From Globodera rostochiensis (Eukaryota; Nematoda; Chromadorea; Rhabditida; Heteroderidae): 64,000 nucleotides of DNA. The notes beneath the pieces were generated by a model that had not been told where the DNA came from, ran no database searches, and saw nothing but the letters and a program-made list of their open reading frames with translations. Of the stretch, positions 63,929-64,000 are shown piece by piece. Position numbers and translations under genes: made by a program. Within the stretch, counting starts at the first letter, position 1. Each line of letters starts with the position of its first letter. The stretch is from assembly GCA_018350325.1 (NCBI GenBank), contig JAEVLN010000021.1, positions 496,001 to 560,000 of the forward strand. Direction: 5' to 3'.

Positions 63929-64000
63929 TTAGTTTTTCTCCACTTTTACCCATATTGCCCGTGGACTCTTCTTCCGCTTAGCTCGTATTCGTTTCATTCC
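63929..64000 (-). CDS. Exon cut by the right window edge
   Basis: A minus frame enters from beyond 64000 and reads GMKRIRAKRKKSPRAIWVKV EKN to TAA at 63929. Very basic and GC-rich. The gene start lies outside the window. Product unknown. Confidence 0.45.
   Translation of the reverse strand, partial: GMKRIRAKRKKSPRAIWVKVEKN

Overview
The window is very AT-rich eukaryotic DNA, most likely from a nematode. Short GC-richer patches (60-200 bp) flanked by TTTTCAG- or TTTTAG-type acceptors and GTAAG/GTGAG-type donors look like exons separated by introns, some only 50-120 bp long. The Ty3/gypsy gag type and an F54H12.3-like integrase tail point the same way. This is inference; there is no rRNA or diagnostic host gene. 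No complete host gene could be assembled, so host genes are given as candidate exons. For many patches the opposite strand is also open, so confidences are moderate.

Left end (1-10.7 kb): a C-rich repeat, a 994-bp non-autonomous hAT-type element with 20-bp terminal inverted repeats and an 8-bp target duplication, then a young Ty3/gypsy LTR retrotransposon (1940-10706; LTRs differ at 1 of 229 bases; 5-bp target duplication). Its leader-gag-protease-RT segment is present three times in tandem. Copies 1 and 2 stop just after the RT YLDD motif. Copy 3 has lost YLDD and the start of RNase H but carries the rest of RNase H and the integrase. No copy encodes a whole polymerase.

10.7-18.3 kb: AT-rich DNA with a tRNA-like gene and a series of candidate exons, mostly on the minus strand. 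18.4-21.1 kb: a decayed island of compact, ATGA-overlapping minus-strand reading frames. It contains two small proteins and an integrase C-terminus of the type seen in Maverick/Polinton (adintovirus-like) elements, plus an unassigned structural-looking fragment, broken by frameshifts and MITE ends.

21-44 kb: host-like exon patches, including a zinc-metalloprotease-like HEVGH exon, and a second hAT-type element (29282-30442) carrying a 254-bp palindrome. 44.06-50.2 kb: a 3.05-kb segment present twice in tandem, nearly identical, possibly an assembly artefact. 50-64 kb: a Fic-motif exon whose histidine is replaced by tyrosine, a Tc1/mariner transposase remnant, an overlapping intronless ORF pair, a 353-bp MITE and further candidate exons up to the right edge. 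Stretches not listed are AT-rich DNA in which I see no supportable feature.
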